Assembly (NCBI RefSeq): GCF_022458985.1
Contig: NC_061789.1
Span: 9,338,357 to 9,402,356, forward strand
Source: Mugil cephalus
Taxonomy: Eukaryota > Chordata > Actinopteri > Mugiliformes > Mugilidae
Length of the DNA: 64,000 bases
Direction of reading: 5' to 3'
The notes under the pieces were generated by a model that worked only from the letters and a program-made list of their open reading frames with translations, had not been told where the DNA came from and did no database searches. This document shows, one piece after another, positions 24,201-36,700 of the stretch; the stretch's first letter is position 1, and each line of letters begins with the position of its first letter. A program made the translations under genes and the position numbers.

Positions 24201-27200
24201 ACGCGGTTTGAGTATCGACAGAACATCTGACGGCTTCTCCTCCTCCTCCTGCTGGATTTTCTGAGCCTCAGTCTTCCTCCAATCAAAGACCCGTTTATGA
24301 TTTATGTTTGGCTCAGGAGGCTGATACAATGTAAACCGTCACGCAGCCACCACTGACTTTAACATTGGCACGGAAATGTAAACATCGAGAGAACGGACGC
24401 CACAGTGCACTGCTGCAACCGTCAGTTATGTAAAGTATGTACCTATGCAGACACAACACCAGTAAACCCAGCACACGCTGCACTGTGTGATTCAATACAG
24501 TTTAGCAGCGACACAAACTACATCAAACAGTCGACCCGACACCTTTCTGATGCCATTTCAGTGTAAACTTAACATTATAACCGTCATGAAGACGAATTTA
24601 GTGCAGGACTCTTATAAGCATTTATTTTAACTTCTCGCACCTGTACCTAATAAAGTGGCATGATATTCATTTTTATATATACAGATTTAAATCCTAAATT
24701 TAACTGTAAATAATACAAAGGCAACTAATTAATCGCTGCCAGTAACGTTCTGATCAACAAGTTGTATTTTTCGGTTAAGAAGGAACCAAATGCTGTCACT
24801 TGGCTCTGGTCCAGTTTAGAGTCCATAGTATTGGACCATGTGCAGAATGTGGTCTGCCATTATTAATTCTTGTTGAAATAAGCCCCGCCCCCCTCCACTC
24901 CCCTCCCCCGAAAACACTGACGGACCCGTGCCTGGACTGTGGGGCATCCCGGATTTATTTTATTCTTTGCTATAGATTTATAACTTGCTGTTTTGACTTT
25001 TCGTGGCTCCTTGTGCACAGACACTTATGATGAATTCCCTATATTGCTGAAAGACTTACACTCAGTGGTTACACAGTTTACTGAAGCCATCCTCATCTTT
25101 AATCTAGACACATTCTGCCACTTTACGACCATCTTTTTATATTTTCTGCTGACTGTTCAGTCTTTTGCTCCAGCCTGAGTCAATTTCTTAAAAACGTGTT
25201 GTTCTTATCAAATTCCGAATGAGCATAAATTTACTTCCCCAGAAGCAACACAATGAACATGTTCTTGATTTGCGTTGCCCTGACACCAAACTAGGCTTCA
25301 CAAGACACACATGATTTAGAGAAACCGTACATTTGCTAGGAATTATAATTGTCCACGACAATTTGCCTGATGTGTGCAGTCAACAAGTTTTAAGAGTTGT
25401 ACAAAGTGCATTTCTGTGTTTCCATTTATTCCGACAATTTGACGTTGTTTAAACAAAAAACACATGTAAAAGAAATGCTACAAAAAGTGTAGTTTAAAGT
25501 GCTGCTGGAATCCAACGCCATAATAACAGAGCAGCTACATGCGTCGTTGGTTTTGATGGAGAGTTTTGATGTGTTACCAATTTTGTAGCGTGCAAGTGTT
25601 ATTTCTGTTCTAACTATTACATATAGAAACCACATTCATATACTGCATGTAAACGTGTCTGTTAATTAGGTAAACTGCAGAAAACAAAGCTGGTCCAACT
25701 ATATGATGGAGTCTGTGGTGCTGTTTAACACCGATGTTCTTTATGTCACATGGTCTAACCCAATGACTAAAACTGGCTTGTCAAAATAGAAGAAACATGT
25801 CAGTATAACACAATACTATACTAACAGCACTACAACAACACAGACTGACAGTTCTGTTATTTTAAACAAAAGTTCAAGACCAGATTTTCATTAAAGAGTT
25901 GGTGGCTGTTACATTAGAATGCATTCGTTTTCACTTATGTACCTAATGAACTGGCAAACAAGTTTAACTTGCCGGTGCTCGCGGCTACAGTAGTAGTCAT
26001 AGTTCAAAATGTGTAAATTTTTTCATAGATTACTGCTTCGCTGATGTTAAATGGTGAGTTCACCGTCTTACGATGTTCCTGTACATTGTGTGTTGTTATC
26101 TCCCGCTGAAGTGAACCGTGTGCGTCTAAGGTGATAATGAAATGACAGCGTCCCAGCAGTGAATGTGACGGAGCTGAGACGGGCTGACACAAAACCCAGA
26201 TGTTTATCTACACTGAAACTCTGTATTCAGTTAGTCTGTGGTCTGAACACTTTTAAACTTGCAAAAAAAAGCTCTGTAGCAGATGTAGACAGATGTACAG
26301 AGCCACCACGGCGAGAAGGCCACAGTGAGGGGGGAACGGGGCTCTGAGCCAAACTCAACTTCTGCAACTGGGTCTTAGTGATTCATGATGTCAGAAGAGG
26401 CTTTTGTTGATGGTGTGGGTTCAGCGTGAGTCTGCACAGGCCGGGACAATGAGACGAGCAGCAGCAGCACATGTGTGACACATGGCACAGAGGCGACCCC
26501 TGCTCAAACACACGCTTCATACGTACCAGTGTTTTCTGACACATCCATGGTGGATATTTTTTCAACAGCAACTGCAAGAGAAACAACGTTATGTTAATGT
26601 TTGGGAATTCTTCAGCGCCGTTTCTTTACCTGCATTAGATCAGTAGTTAGTAAACAGGTCGACTCCACCCAAACCGACGGTGACTACGAGAGATGTGTTT
26701 CTTTTTTGCGTCCCATAAGCAGCTTTAGAGCATGAAGGGACAATGTCAAGTCAAAGTTTATTTCTAAAGCACATTGAAAAGCGACCTCGGTGGAACCAAA
26801 GTGCTGTAAAAGCAGAACAACTATAAAGTTTTCTTCTCTTCCTCAGGCACCAGGCACCAAATTAAGTTCGTGGCAAATGAATTAACCTACAAAAAGGTCT
26901 GTGATTGAAGGGTTATTACCCCTTAAGGTGCAAGAACTTTAGTATTCGCATTGTTTAACACTTCTTGGTCAGTTTTTTTTTATTTTGCTGCAATTTCCAC
27001 AACAACAAATAACAAAAAAAAGTTCACCACTTGCTACTACTGCTGGTCTCACTTCTACTAGAGCCGACTGTCTTCAATGTCCTGGTTTACACTCCCACAA
27101 GCGCACTACACTACTACTGTTTGTGTTTATACCTGTGCGGTGCCATCTGCATAGTTTGGTGCTTCTCTGTGTGCTGCAGATAAAAACTGTAACTGAGCAG

Positions 27201-28764
27201 CTCGTGCTAAAGTTATTAGACCAGTGAAATGTTGAGAGAAATACAGAAGACGTTAGAGCAGACTGTGTGTACGAGGAGGTGCGAACTAGCGGTTAGAGAT
27301 GCAGCTTTGGACCGAAGCGTCACAGGTTCGTGCCCCCCCCCCTGCATCCATGCATGAAAGAGGAAACATGTTTCAGACCAACCGTGCCTGTTGTGGATTG
27401 TGTAACTACCGCGCGTAGTAGTATGAGGAGGGAGCTACACATCAGGCTACGGTGCAGTTTCCAGAGCTAAATTTTAGGAGCACAATCACAAATCTGGCTT
27501 TAGTGTAGTTATCTGGCAGTGTGCAGCCTCCAGCGTTACCGCCACCTACTGGACTGGAGCAAGATTTCATATGGCTTTTTAATATATAACAACAAAAATG
27601 ACTGAGTTAATCCTTGTGTGTTTGTGGTCTGAGAAGTCTGAAGGAACTTTTTAGATGCCACGACTAAAAGTTCTGTTTACTAGTTGACTTGACATCTTCA
27701 CAGTCCACCATATGTCAAGGCCAGCAGACCACATGAGAGCTTACTAAGCTTTTTACGACAACCACATTCATACTTCGGTTCACATGCCTCCACTTGCACG
27801 TACAGAAATAATCGTGGACGATCTCGATACGGCTTCCGTGCTACACGCGAGCAGCACAGCGTCTGTACAAACAACTGAAGTTCAGTGGATAAAGGACAAG
27901 TTAAAATATAAGTATATGATGACTGTCACGCCTGAATTCAGCATCATCCAGGTGTCTAGCCTGACTTCATGCGCACATCGGTGACACATTTTGCTCCTTT
28001 TCTTGACCAGAAGAGTGCGTCAGAACATCCACGTCACACTGAGCCCTCGCGTCCCCCCCTACTAATTTCTTCCCAGTGACGAGTTTAGCTTTAATTGTCA
28101 GGCGAAACTGAGGCGTTACGCAACCAATTTTTTTTTTCCTTACACACAAGTGCGCTCCAGCACTTGTGTTCGCTTTACGGTTACGAATAAGCAACTTCTC
28201 GGTCAAAAGGCGTCAGCTAACCATCGAGGCACACAGGCGCCACACCAGCTAACAGACATGCTAGCTAGCCACCGCAGCTAATGCCGGTTGAAGACTTTTT
28301 AGACAGTTATGACAGTGTTCAACGTCCACAAGAACAAACAAATGCCCGACGTCTTAACAGAATCTGAACAGAACGAGAAGAATATATAAGTGCTGGTTGG
28401 GGGTACGCGTAACATTAAAAAAGCATAAAACAGCAGAGCTATGTTGTCGCGCTCCGAGAAACGCGTGTTTGTACAGAGCTAGTAGCTAAAAGCTAAAAGC
28501 TAACCAGCCCAGGCTACCGTTAGCTCCGGGCTAACTGCTAGCGTAGCGCCCCAACGTGACTGTGAACTCACCATCTGAATCGACATTTCTCGACTGCGCT
28601 TTCACGGCAAAAGTGGGAACAAATTCGGCGGCGTTTACATTGGGCACAAACGGCTTAGCGTTCACGTTTAGGTTCGTGAACGCCGGCTCAAGTTGTCCGT
28701 CGATCGTGGCCTCCACATCGTCCTCTTGTTCCCAGGAATCAGGGGCAGTGTCTCTCGGGTCCAT
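17660..28764 (-). CDS. gspt1: GSPT1 / eRF3a, translation termination GTPase
   Basis: eRF3a binds eRF1 and, using GTP, completes stop-codon-dependent peptide release in the cytosol. Coding exons (minus): 28572-28764, 26527-26571, 23934-24176, 22975-23008, 22771-22848, 22439-22619, 21581-21735, 20260-20400, 19407-19500, 18963-19043, 18379-18552, 18114-18203, 17819-17987, 17660-17712. They join to 576 codons with exact phase. The N terminus has the PABP-binding PAM2 region ([19 protein letters not shown], about residues 32-50), then an acidic linker. The GTPase motifs are GHVDAGKST (G1), DAPGH (G3), NKMD (G4) and a CSG-type G5. Domains 2 and 3 run from [10 protein letters not shown] to the end, with [25 protein letters not shown] and [16 protein letters not shown]. 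All GTP-binding residues are present. The start [11 protein letters not shown] matches the human MDP...SAPD start; an upstream in-frame extension lacks an ATG. Confidence 0.98.
18262..18315 (+). repeat. Short interspersed repeat, copy 1
   Basis: The phrase gctccccctggtggctg...cagtataggtcatatgctcc is repeated with changes at 51,609-51,655. It lies in a gspt1 intron. It is probably a SINE or MITE fragment of fish. Confidence 0.45.
18912..18942. repeat. (GGA)n microsatellite 20 nt after a gspt1 donor
   Basis: About ten GGA units on the + strand, that is (TCC)n on the gspt1 strand, beginning 20 nt into the intron after exon 18963-19043. Confidence 0.9.
19580..20210 (+). mobile_element. hAT-type relic with broken BED zinc finger
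   Basis: The left edge has gattagtcgactagtcgcc and cgactaatttaatt, a word style seen at ends of fish hAT elements. At about 19,840-19,925 the + strand encodes [11 protein letters not shown] and then, one base out of frame, [16 protein letters not shown]. This is the C-x2-C ... H-x4-H order of a BED zinc finger. The frame then stops near 19,974. It lies inside a gspt1 intron on the opposite strand. No catalytic domain remains. Confidence 0.55.
20216..20250. repeat. (GAA)n microsatellite 9 nt after a gspt1 donor
   Basis: About eleven GAA units, read as (TTC)n on the gspt1 strand, starting 9 nt after the donor of exon 20260-20400. Confidence 0.9.
20944..20996. repeat. (GT)n microsatellite with GC interruptions
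   Basis: Impure GT tract in a gspt1 intron. Confidence 0.9.
21170..21237. repeat. (GT)n microsatellite, about 34 units
   Basis: Pure GT tract in a gspt1 intron. Open frames across it that translate to alternating Cys-Val are artefacts. Confidence 0.95.
26744..26815 (-). mobile_element. Reversed tail of the same retroelement type as 13,860-14,236
   Basis: On the minus strand this reads ...cagcactttggt... ...aatgtgctttagaaataaac followed by tttgacttgac, the same tail as at 14,187-14,236. It lies in a gspt1 intron. Confidence 0.5.
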
Positions 28765-29220
28765 CGTGGGTCTTGGATTTTGACTACCGTTAGATTTGAG
28801 CTGCGCAGTTCTTGGTCCACGTTGAGTGTCCGCCAAAACCCCGACGTTAAGGTCACCCCTTGGAGCGGTCGAGGGCGTCCCAACTCGAGGTGAAATGTGT
28901 TATCTCCGACTCAGGTGAAATAGGGCAGCCGGTTTCTGTCGGTCCAGACGCCAGAGAGGATCTTCGACTCAGCACTCCCAGAGACAGTCCGCCTGAGCTA
29001 ATGCGTCCATTCGCTCGACGTACTGCCGCGCGTTGATCTCTGGGATATGAAGTCCTATTCAAAGGCGGAAGCCGTTCATTTTTGTAACGTTTCAGTGTGC
29101 GAAAACTACATCCCCCAAAAGTCAACAACTGACCGTTTATGTCGGTAGTTTCTGTCTTTTTCAGAAACCGCAGATTCGACTCAAGTTTTGTTGCAGTGAA
29201 TTCACATTTCATCGTGAATT
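28765..29220 (-). promoter_or_regulatory. gspt1 5' UTR and promoter region
   Basis: CpG-containing sequence upstream of the gspt1 ATG. It is in the right position for a promoter, but no single core element stands out. Long open frames here on the minus strand run only as far as non-ATG starts or have no family match. Confidence 0.4.
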
Positions 29221-31300
29221 TTATACGTTTATTAATACAACCGAGTTTATTTTCTTGTATAATTAATATTTTTTGATTTTATTAAATGCTCAATGTGCTT
29301 TAGCGGCCAACAGATTGAAACGCCCATAGTTATGTGCAAAAGTTTGAGCCTCCCCTGGAAAAATTACATAATCAGTTGACTTTTTTTTAAAGAGAAAAAT
29401 AAATACAACTCATAAAGCAAACATGTATTTTTCATATTATGATGCACTCTGACTTCATTAAACGAAGAGAAAATAAACTAACTGTTCAACGTGTAGTTTC
29501 ATAACTTCACTGAGGCCTTAATTGACCAAGTTAGGTTACTATAATATAAAGCTGGCCAAGAATCACCACTGGGCTCATGACAAGTTTTCTTTAATTGATG
29601 GTCGATGGTTAACATAGCAATCAATAGTCTCGTCTGCAATTGACTGAGGCTCAGAGGAAAGCAGGTTTAGAATGTTAAATTTAGTGAAACAGTTGGATAA
29701 AACTGCACATCAAGTCAAAACTCAAATCAAAACTCTCTTATGACTGGAGTGAAGCTGCAGGAAGGTGTAGCTGACACAAGTGTGTTGTTCCACTGTGCAG
29801 GGCGGATGAAAAAAAAAATGGTCGGACATTAAAGAGTAACCTGAGGGAAACATTACCAGACATCTCATAAAACGTGTCTATTGTCTGCAAAGAAACATTC
29901 ATCGGTTACAATAAATATTGCCAAGGCAGGGTCATTAAAAAAAACATTTTAAACTCCCCAAAAGTCAAGAAGCAGGAAGCAACAAGTGAGTTGAATAACA
30001 GTCTTAAACTTACCAGATGTAAGAAGAGAGCAACAGAGAAACAACACTAAACAAAGCCCCATGCTTTTTTCAGATGGTGGCCATGTTTTCAGATGGATCT
30101 TGTGCATTTGTTGTTCATTTACATAGATCCCGAAATGCTGTAAATCTGAAATCCGGATGTTAGGTTACAAAAAAATCACTCACGTTACAGTTTCTTGCCT
30201 TTTAATTATAGCGCCACCATTTGACAGATGGGGATAATGTTTTTAATGTTTTATGTGGAGCATTTGCAGATCATTTTTAGTTATGGTTTCAAGTTAAATG
30301 TGTGTAGGTGGTAGTTCCAACTCACAGAAAATTAAGTATATACATGAAAAAGGCAGATACTAACAAACAGCCTAAATTAACCAATAAATACAGCAATTCA
30401 GATGTGAATTAATACTTGCCCTCAGATCACGTACACCAATATCTTATCCACCAAGTTTTAAAGAATATGTTTGTGGCTTTTGTCAAGTCTCCATGAGTTG
30501 GGGGTCGAAGTTCTTTGGTACACCCATTCTTAGACATGACCCAAAGACATCTACCAAGATTTATAACGATTGGATACACAGTCAGTGAGTTGTGGCTAAT
30601 TTCATGCTAAGCCCTACTTTTGCAGAGACGTCTCAGTTGACGGGCGGCCATGTTTTTGGGACCATGTAATGAGCCTGAGTGGTTTTGGCAAACTCTGCTG
30701 CGGTGAGATGACTGAGATCTTCGGCCACATCCTCCCAAGTTACACCCTTATCAGTGAAGAGACCAAAATATTTCAGAAGTTGAACAAAACTGCGGGAAGA
30801 GTGGTTGAAAAATGGAAGAGTTTGACACAGAAGTGTTTAAGTCACCACGTCTCCCAAAGGAGGAACTGCAGACTTTTAGGAGGCCCAAATTTTTGGCAGT
30901 TTTTGTGTCAAGAACCCAAAAAGGATTGCTGTAGGGTTTGTATTAGCTACGTTTGGGAGGAATTCTTCATGAGCATTTGAAAAAATATCCAACGAGTTTA
31001 CCCAGAGAGGTTGTTTTTTCCACAGAAAAACACTGAAAATTGGTACATTTTTGCCTCTAGACTCTATTATTAAAGGGTTACAGTGTTTTTCTATACCCAT
31101 GCTTTGCTATTGTTTGTCTGACCTAGCAACAGTAAGTCTAGGAGCTCTTTAATTGGTGATCAGCTGACCAATCAGAAGGCCACCACTAACTTTTTCAGCT
31201 TAATAAAGCAAATGATGACAATACAGCAGAAAAATTAGGGTTTAAGGTTTAATAAAAATACGTTTGCTTCGTGAACACACCAATTTCAATCGCTGTTAAC
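29221..31300. other. Intergenic, repeat-derived
   Basis: At 29,333-29,360 tatgtgcaaaagtttgagcc resembles the end of a fish mariner-type element. At about 30,440-31,100 wording such as caagatttataacgattggatacacagtcagtgagttgtggc resembles a known style of fish interspersed repeat. No intact ORF is present; the 103-codon frame at 30,669-30,980 has no family signal. Confidence 0.35.
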
Positions 31301-33796
31301 TATCTGAAGTCATTCCCGTTTTCCTTTTTCTTTTTATCCACTAATGAAGTTCTATCACCTTCGGGCACGGGCGGTGTATCACAGCTTTGTATCGATTCCC
31401 ACAAGCCACTAAATACAAACAAATCAACAGACGAATGACTCATAAAGCTCCTCTCTGATGAGCCTTTGTGGTGAAACGAAGAGGAACGCTTATCCAGGTG
31501 TACGGGCTGTAAATGATCTTGATGTGGTTTTGAATATGCCCTCTGGCGTCAGCGTGGTCTGACCCTTAAATTACCAATGAATGTGACCTATTCACACACG
31601 GAAGCACCGGAAGGCTTGAACTCTTTTCAAAGGAAGGCTGCTGTTATACTGGTATGTACTGTTATACATATTTTATGGTTATCTAGATAAGAGCAATGTC
31701 CAGTCTAAAGGAAGAAATGGAGTTAAATACAAAACACACATAGCTGCGTTAGATTGCACGTGTTGAAATAATCCCAGTGTACTAAAATAAAGTATTAAAG
31801 CAAACCGATCTGTTATTGCTGTAAACAATCTTTTATCATTTTAACGCGGAAAGGAAAAGAAAATCTTTCCTTCCTTCTTCTCCTTTTAAATCTCTGAAAA
31901 CTACTCCAATGCCATCGTCCAAGGTCTGAGTGACGTTATACAGTATTTGTTCACCGTAGACGCCAAGGCCTCGGATCACACAAACATTTACTTTCTGTCA
32001 GATTACACCCAAAACTTCAACAACATCCATTTAGTTCAAATTGTTCAATCTATTTCAAGATGCGATTTTTTTTATTTTTATTTTTTTTTGGCATACGTTC
32101 TTTTTATTACCATTTCCCCTTTGACCTTCATGTGTTGCTCTGCTTTTGTCAGATAATTAATTAGGTTAGTGAGTTCAGTTGCAAGGTTGCAAGCCTTGTA
32201 ATAAAAAATAAAATAAAAAAAAATAAAACATAGAGAAATCACCTGAACCCCATCGACTTAAACTGAAACTTCTAAACAATAAAAGTGCAATTTTAACTTG
32301 TAAAATGAAAGATTCTCCTGATCAAACATAAACACACGTCATTGCAACAAATCAAAAGTTCTTCATCAAACATCTCAGGGTTAGAAAGTCATTGATTTAT
32401 CTTTGCATTAGAATCACACGACAGAGATAACCGTTATGAAGGCTCATTTACACTGTAATTATTAAATACAGAACAAGTGCAATTCATTTTTTTTTCTTTT
32501 TTTTCTTCATTCCCTATTAATCACATTTCACAACTCTTTACAGTGAGTCTTCAACCTGCACCGGGATCAAAGCACTTAAAGAACAGTCTGGCCACATTCG
32601 GCTTCATTCTAGGACGGTTTCTAACATTTGTAAGGAAATTTCAAACCCACAACCTCGCGAGTGTCATTCACTTCCGTATGGCGTCTAAAACATAGACCGG
32701 CAAAATATTTAAAAAGAAATAGAGAATGTGTCGGAGTCAGATAGGGGAAAGTCTAGCGGGATTAGTCTGTCAAAACTAAAATCCAACACCCAAACCCGAA
32801 TCTGGCACCTGCAAATATTTAAAGGGTATTTTTTTTTTTGGCAAAAAAATAGTAATATCCCTCATAGGTTTGAGGTGAAGCCTCTGTGGAAGAAAGTGTA
32901 AAAAAACTCATTTACATAACAAAAAAGAAACTTGGACATTAACTTAATGTTGTGCAACTGCAATGAGAATTTTGCAACACAAAGCTGCAGTGTGTGCGAT
33001 GGATTGGACGTCTTATCATTTTGACTCCGATACGCCATCGTAAACTCGTGGGTAGTGCACAAATGGAGGGAGTGTTGGAAGTTTTAAGTGGGTGACTGCT
33101 AGCGTCAGTAGGCATTTCTTTTTTTAGCTTTTTTTTAAATAACACACAATTATATTCGAATCCTTCTATACAGACTTATTTCATCATAAATTATTATCAC
33201 ATATAGAGTAATTTGGCGAGTTACGTACAGTGTATATATCATGTGCGGACTACATACAGTGAGGAATCTAAACGTTATAATTGCACAGGCAATTACTGTA
33301 ATATACTGAGCTGCGGGATTTGCAGTTGAGTGTTCGGATGAATGGCGCATTAATGTTTTCTTTTCGAAGCTGAGAAAAAAAATAAAATGAAATCGGTGTG
33401 CAATATCATCATCAGCTAACGGAGACATCAGTGTAAAGAGAAACGCTAAGCAGCGCTGGATGTCACTCTGAACCTTTTTTGTTTTTTTTTTGGTTTGAGA
33501 GCAGAACGTTACTCATCGACATACGACAACAGTAGCCTCGGTAGACCATAATGCAGTGCACCCTGATAGGAAAACTATCATGTTAAAATTAAACCGGAAC
33601 TTGGGAACATTTTTTTTTCTTTTTTTTCGTCTTGGAACGATAAGGCAGAGACAAACAGCCCGACGTGGCTCCATCGACTTTTCCTTCCAGACCTTGAAGG
33701 GTTACATTCCCAATGTAATACACCTTTGTTTTCTACGTCTATTAGGCTGGTTCCATGTGGAGGACGGGTCGAGAGCACCTGCAGAAAGACTCGTCC
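31301..33796 (-). other. Intergenic, then probable pdxdc1 3' UTR
   Basis: The part nearest the pdxdc1 stop (about 33,100-33,796) is likely 3' UTR. AT-rich, many T-runs on the + strand, possible aataaa signals on the minus strand near 32,065-32,090. No coding sequence is supported. Confidence 0.35.
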
Positions 33797-36700
33797 TTAT
33801 CTCCCGCTTTGCTCAACCTCCTGGCCGTCAGGTTGCCTGGCCTCTAGGGCCTCTATGGCCTCTACAGCTTCTACAGCCTCAGCGGCTTCTACGGCCTCAG
33901 CGGCTTCTACCTGTGTGTGCGCCTGCTCGGGAGACTCCTGGATTTCCTCCGGCGTTACGTCACTTGAGGTGTCCTGCGGTGTCTCTGGTGCAGGCGGGGA
34001 AGGGGGAGGGGGAGTGAGGACGCTACTATTCAAAGAGGAATTCTCCTTGGGAGTCTCTTCAGGTTGTCCGACGGAGCTGGTCTCGCTCATGGAGTCGGAG
34101 CTCGCCCCGGAGCGCCGGAATAACCTCTGACCTGTGACACAAGGAGAGTGTGATGCATCAGCTGCTTTCACCTGAATGTAACACGAAGCAGCGGACAGGT
34201 TTGTAACTCCAGATCTGCATTCAGTGCATTCCTGCTCACGGAGGTGAACCGTCTCAATAGAACTGAGCTCAGGAATGGAGGGGCTGACCAGTCCAACGGG
34301 GCTCCCGACCAACAGAGAACCACTTTGTTCTCATTCGTGATCGCAGTTCCAGACATCTGGACCAGAAAGCGGGTTGTCGGTCCGCAACAAAAAAAAGTGT
34401 TGCGACACACCGAGCGGACGGCGTCAAGCCCGCGTCGAGCGGCCCTAGTTCTCTGTTTGTTCTCAGAGAAGCAGTGCACGAGAAGAGAAACTAAAGAAAC
34501 TGAAGTAGATCAAACAGCACAATACAAACAAGGAAAATGACCAACAGTCCACTCAGAAAAGCAGAAGTTGGTGAAGAGCTGACGAAGCCCGGGTTTAGCC
34601 ACGCACTTGATCGGCATGTGGAACTGAGGCTGCTTCGAGTGGATCTGTGGTTCCCAAATAGAAAGCAATGCTATTCTGCAGCTTGAAAAGCCCAGATAAA
34701 TAGAAGGAAGTGGCAGCTATCCATTTTGTGACTCCCTCTGCCAGATAATTATTATTCCATAAAAGGAACGTCAGACCTATTAACATATGTTTTTGCATAC
34801 TACATATCTGATGTGAGGTGTTTTTTTGATGAAGGTGTCCAGGAGTCACGACTTTTCCTCCCATATTAGAAGTTAGCAGCTGGATTTACCATATCAAGCT
34901 AATTCCACCAAGCGTTGTTCATATTGTCTTTTATTTAATAATATACAGTGGTCTGCGATATGAATGGGCTGTCGTACCTGGTAGCCTCTTTGACGAGGAA
35001 GTGGGAGTGTCTTGCATTTGCGGTCTGCCGGCTTGGGCCTTGGTGGAGTAGGTCGCCTCTGTGGAATCCAGCGAACCTGAGGACACGAGGCATTAGCCTA
35101 CACCTGTTTGCACCACATAAACTGACAAAGATATGCGCGAATACACTGTCAACGGCTAAAACCAAAAGTGTTCTGACCCACAATATCAAAATGTACACAA
35201 TAATTCTCCTGAGAATGGCTTTCTAGTGTGTGCAATGACATGTGGCAGCATTACAATGACAGAAACATAAAGTACCTGCAGCCAGGTTGAAAGTCCTTCC
35301 TTTTATGGAGCTTTGAACTGGGGAAAACCAGTTTAACACGGAGCCGACCAGAGGAAGCTGCCTCAGCATCCCCTAGAACACAGACACCATGGAAGTTAAT
35401 ATTCACACCGTTAAGATAATCACACACACACACACATCTAACTCATAGATGATAAAGCATTCTGCATCTGGTGCCTACACACCTCTTCCATGAGTTTCTC
35501 CTCATTAGCCTTTTGCAGCTGCAGCTCTGCCTCCAGGATGCCTTTCCTCACCACCTCCGTCATGTTCTCCAGAAGCTGCACAGAGAAAAAAAATTCTTAA
35601 AAATGTAATTTATTTAATGAATTTTTAGATACAAGTTCTACATGAAGGACTTTTATTTTCACAAGAGTTTCCCATTCATTCACAGCGTATATGCTTCTTT
35701 TTTTTGTAGATTTATGATAAAAATCTAGATGTTCTTCGTAGCCAGTCCTGAGTCTATTTATATTGCGGTAAAGGTGCTTTATGAATACATCTATACACTG
35801 GATAAAGAACCAATGACAACTTTCTATTTAATTTTGGACAATGCTCTCTGTGTGCACTGTCACGCATCCTTTAAAATGAACATAGCCCTTACCCTTCCAC
35901 TCTCCTCTATCTCTCTCCCCAGGGCAGCTATTGTATCCACTAGCTCTGAAACATCAATGTCCTCAGTCACCATGCCCATGAAAATACAGTCCTCCTTTGT
36001 CCCGAACTCCGGGCCTGGCATGAAACGAACATGAGAAAACCAACAGGAAAGATAAACACGTTGAATTTTGTTGTGTCTCGTTGTGTCTCTGCGGTACGAA
36101 CCAGTGGAGAAGATGATGTCCGTGTCAAGTTCTTGGAGTTTCTTCAGCAGCTCGGTGTTAATTTTCTGCAGCTGCTGCTTCCTTCTGCTTTCGTCCAGTT
36201 CTTCCGCCTGAGGCTCGTACCTGAACATGGACACATTCATTTACAGACTGACGTTTGTGAGCGCAGCAACAGATCTGGTCGTGATGTTTTTACAACGTGG
36301 TTAACAGGAAGGCTTTTCTCTAATCTTTGAGTCAGAGATGCGTGAAAAGCAATGACATGAACAATGTAATAGGATGGATTTACCGGGAATAATCTCAGCG
36401 TTCTCTGTTCTCTCAATAATCTAATAATTTAAACTGACGTTATCCCGCTTCAGTGGATTTAGAAGGTTTCCTAAACTCTTCACTACAGGGGAAGCTCGGT
36501 GATGAGAACTGCCAGATATAGTGCTATAATTCTGACCCGGGAACTTTTACTCCAGGCAACTTCTAAAAGTCGCTAATAGGGACTGTTGAGTTGTTCAGAC
36601 TGCAGGAACATTTCTCCTCTTACTATTGAAAGTTCACCCTTACTTTGTGGGTCTGCATGGCAGGAACTGAGAATCGTAGTTCTTGAAACCAGGTTTAAGT

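Noticed and set aside
23872-24286. Several overlapping frames on both strands around a gspt1 exon
   Set aside because: Shadows of the GC-rich acidic-linker exon 23934-24176; only one minus frame continues correctly into GHVDAGKST.
28765-28836. In-frame upstream extension of the gspt1 coding region
   Set aside because: It starts at a non-ATG codon; the first ATG (28,764) gives a start that matches the family.
30669-30980. 103-codon + frame in the gspt1-pdxdc1 spacer
   Set aside because: Lies in relic-repeat sequence; no family similarity recognised and no exon-like borders.
33556-34130. 153- and 134-codon + strand frames
   Set aside because: Antisense of the last pdxdc1 exon; their Ala-Ser-Thr runs come from the minisatellite.
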